The position numbers and the translations under genes are program-made. A stretch of 6,432 nt of DNA from Bacillota bacterium (GTDB taxonomy: Bacteria; Bacillota; Sulfobacillia; Sulfobacillales; Sulfobacillaceae): positions 1 through 6,432 of the forward strand of contig JAMCTO010000015.1 in the NCBI GenBank assembly GCA_023381095.1, written 5' to 3'. Under the pieces are notes generated by a model, which worked only from the letters and a program-made list of their open reading frames with translations, was not told the DNA's origin and did not search any database. Positions 6,124-6,432 of this stretch are shown here, in pieces. Each line of letters opens with the position of its first letter. The stretch's first letter is position 1.

Positions 6124-6432
6124 ATGAAGCATCGTAGCACGTCAATATCGGTGAGCATCATCTTAATGGCACTCCTAACCGCTTGCGGTAGTGGAACTAA
6201 AGCGAGTGGAACGGCAGCAGGGCCCTTTGTGACGATTGGTAACGTATTGGCCCCCGGCTCTACGATGAATATATTTTCAAGTAACACGTTGGTGGAGCCC
6301 GGGATGGATATTATGCCATTGGCGGTATCCCACAACAGTGCGAATTTGGGTGCATTCTATCCGGCATTAGCGAGTCACTGGCAGGTGTCTAATAAGGGGC
6401 GGACGGTCACAGTGTGGCTTCGGTCGAACGCC
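6124..6432 (+). CDS. Second ABC transporter substrate-binding lipoprotein, paralogue (3' end outside the window)
   Basis: The first 103 codons of a tandem paralogue of the gene at 4269 are visible, and the frame is open at the window edge. The protein starts MKHRSTSISVSIILMALLTACG. It has a charged n-region, a hydrophobic core and the lipobox L-T-A-C with Cys21, so it is exported and lipidated like its neighbour. A Gly/Ser/Thr/Ala linker follows, then GPFVTIGNVLAPGSTMNIFS. The alignment to the first paralogue needs no gaps: 30 of the first 60 residues match, and residues 61-103 are all identical. It probably encodes another family 5 receptor of about 600 residues, but the rest of the gene is not seen and an early stop or chimera cannot be excluded. 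The 34-bp spacing and strong ribosome-binding site place it in the same operon. Two receptors could serve one permease with different ligands, or raise receptor dosage. Confidence 0.9.
   Translation, partial: MKHRSTSISVSIILMALLTACGSGTKASGTAAGPFVTIGNVLAPGSTMNIFSSNTLVEPGMDIMPLAVSHNSANLGAFYPALASHWQVSNKGRTVTVWLRSNA
6297..6432 (+). repeat. Near-identical direct repeat, copy 2 (inside second substrate-binding protein gene)
   Basis: This is the partner of 4442-4577, with one synonymous mismatch at 6312. The identity runs to the last base of the window, so the true length of the repeat is unknown and may cover most of the gene. Confidence 0.95.

Noticed and set aside
6096..6137. A 13-residue frame from ATG 6096, just behind AGGAGG at 6088-6093, overlapping the second receptor gene.
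   Set aside because: The spacing to the purine-rich site is only 2 nt, and the peptide has no recognisable feature. The site at 6111-6118 serves the real start at 6124.

Overview
The window looks like chromosomal DNA of a Gram-positive-type bacterium, probably in the Bacillota. The reasons are purine-rich Shine-Dalgarno sites in front of most genes, a sigma-A-type promoter, two lipoprotein substrate-binding proteins with classical lipoboxes, and roughly balanced base composition. The protein style reminds me of acidophilic Sulfobacillus/Alicyclobacillus-like organisms. That placement is an impression from memory, not a search result. All genes found read on the + strand.

Layout. (1) Positions 2-766 hold the C-terminal part of a sulfatase whose 5' end lies outside the window. 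(2) Positions 921-1874 encode a 317-residue protein with two GNAT acetyltransferase domains. (3) Positions 1875-2454 (580 bp) hold no convincing intact gene. They contain one stretch that may be a decayed reading frame, then an AT-rich zone with a good -35/-10 promoter and a leader of about 120 nt. (4) Positions 2455-4248 encode a complete 597-residue alkaline-phosphatase-superfamily phosphohydrolase/phosphodiesterase-like enzyme with all expected metal-ligand motifs and no signal peptide. (5) Positions 4269-6089 encode a complete family 5 (peptide/nickel/oligosaccharide type) ABC-transporter substrate-binding lipoprotein. (6) Positions 6124 to the window edge hold the start of a second, paralogous substrate-binding lipoprotein.

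Genes 4 to 6 are closely spaced (20 and 34 bp) and each has a strong ribosome-binding site, so they are probably one operon driven by the promoter at 2302-2330. The likely theme is import of an organic solute through an ABC transporter, with cytoplasmic hydrolysis of a phosphate (or sulfate) ester by the alkaline-phosphatase-superfamily enzyme. The upstream sulfatase belongs to the same superfamily. The substrate cannot be read from the sequence, and no permease or ATPase gene is in view.

The most striking signal is the relation between the two substrate-binding protein genes. They align without gaps from their start codons. Residues 1-60 are only half identical (30/60), and then the DNA becomes essentially identical: 136 positions with one synonymous difference, continuing to the window edge. 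This points to recent gene conversion, or recombination between tandem paralogues, that left the signal peptide and N-terminal segment different. I did not find a clear undescribed system such as a CRISPR array, an RNA element or a mobile element.
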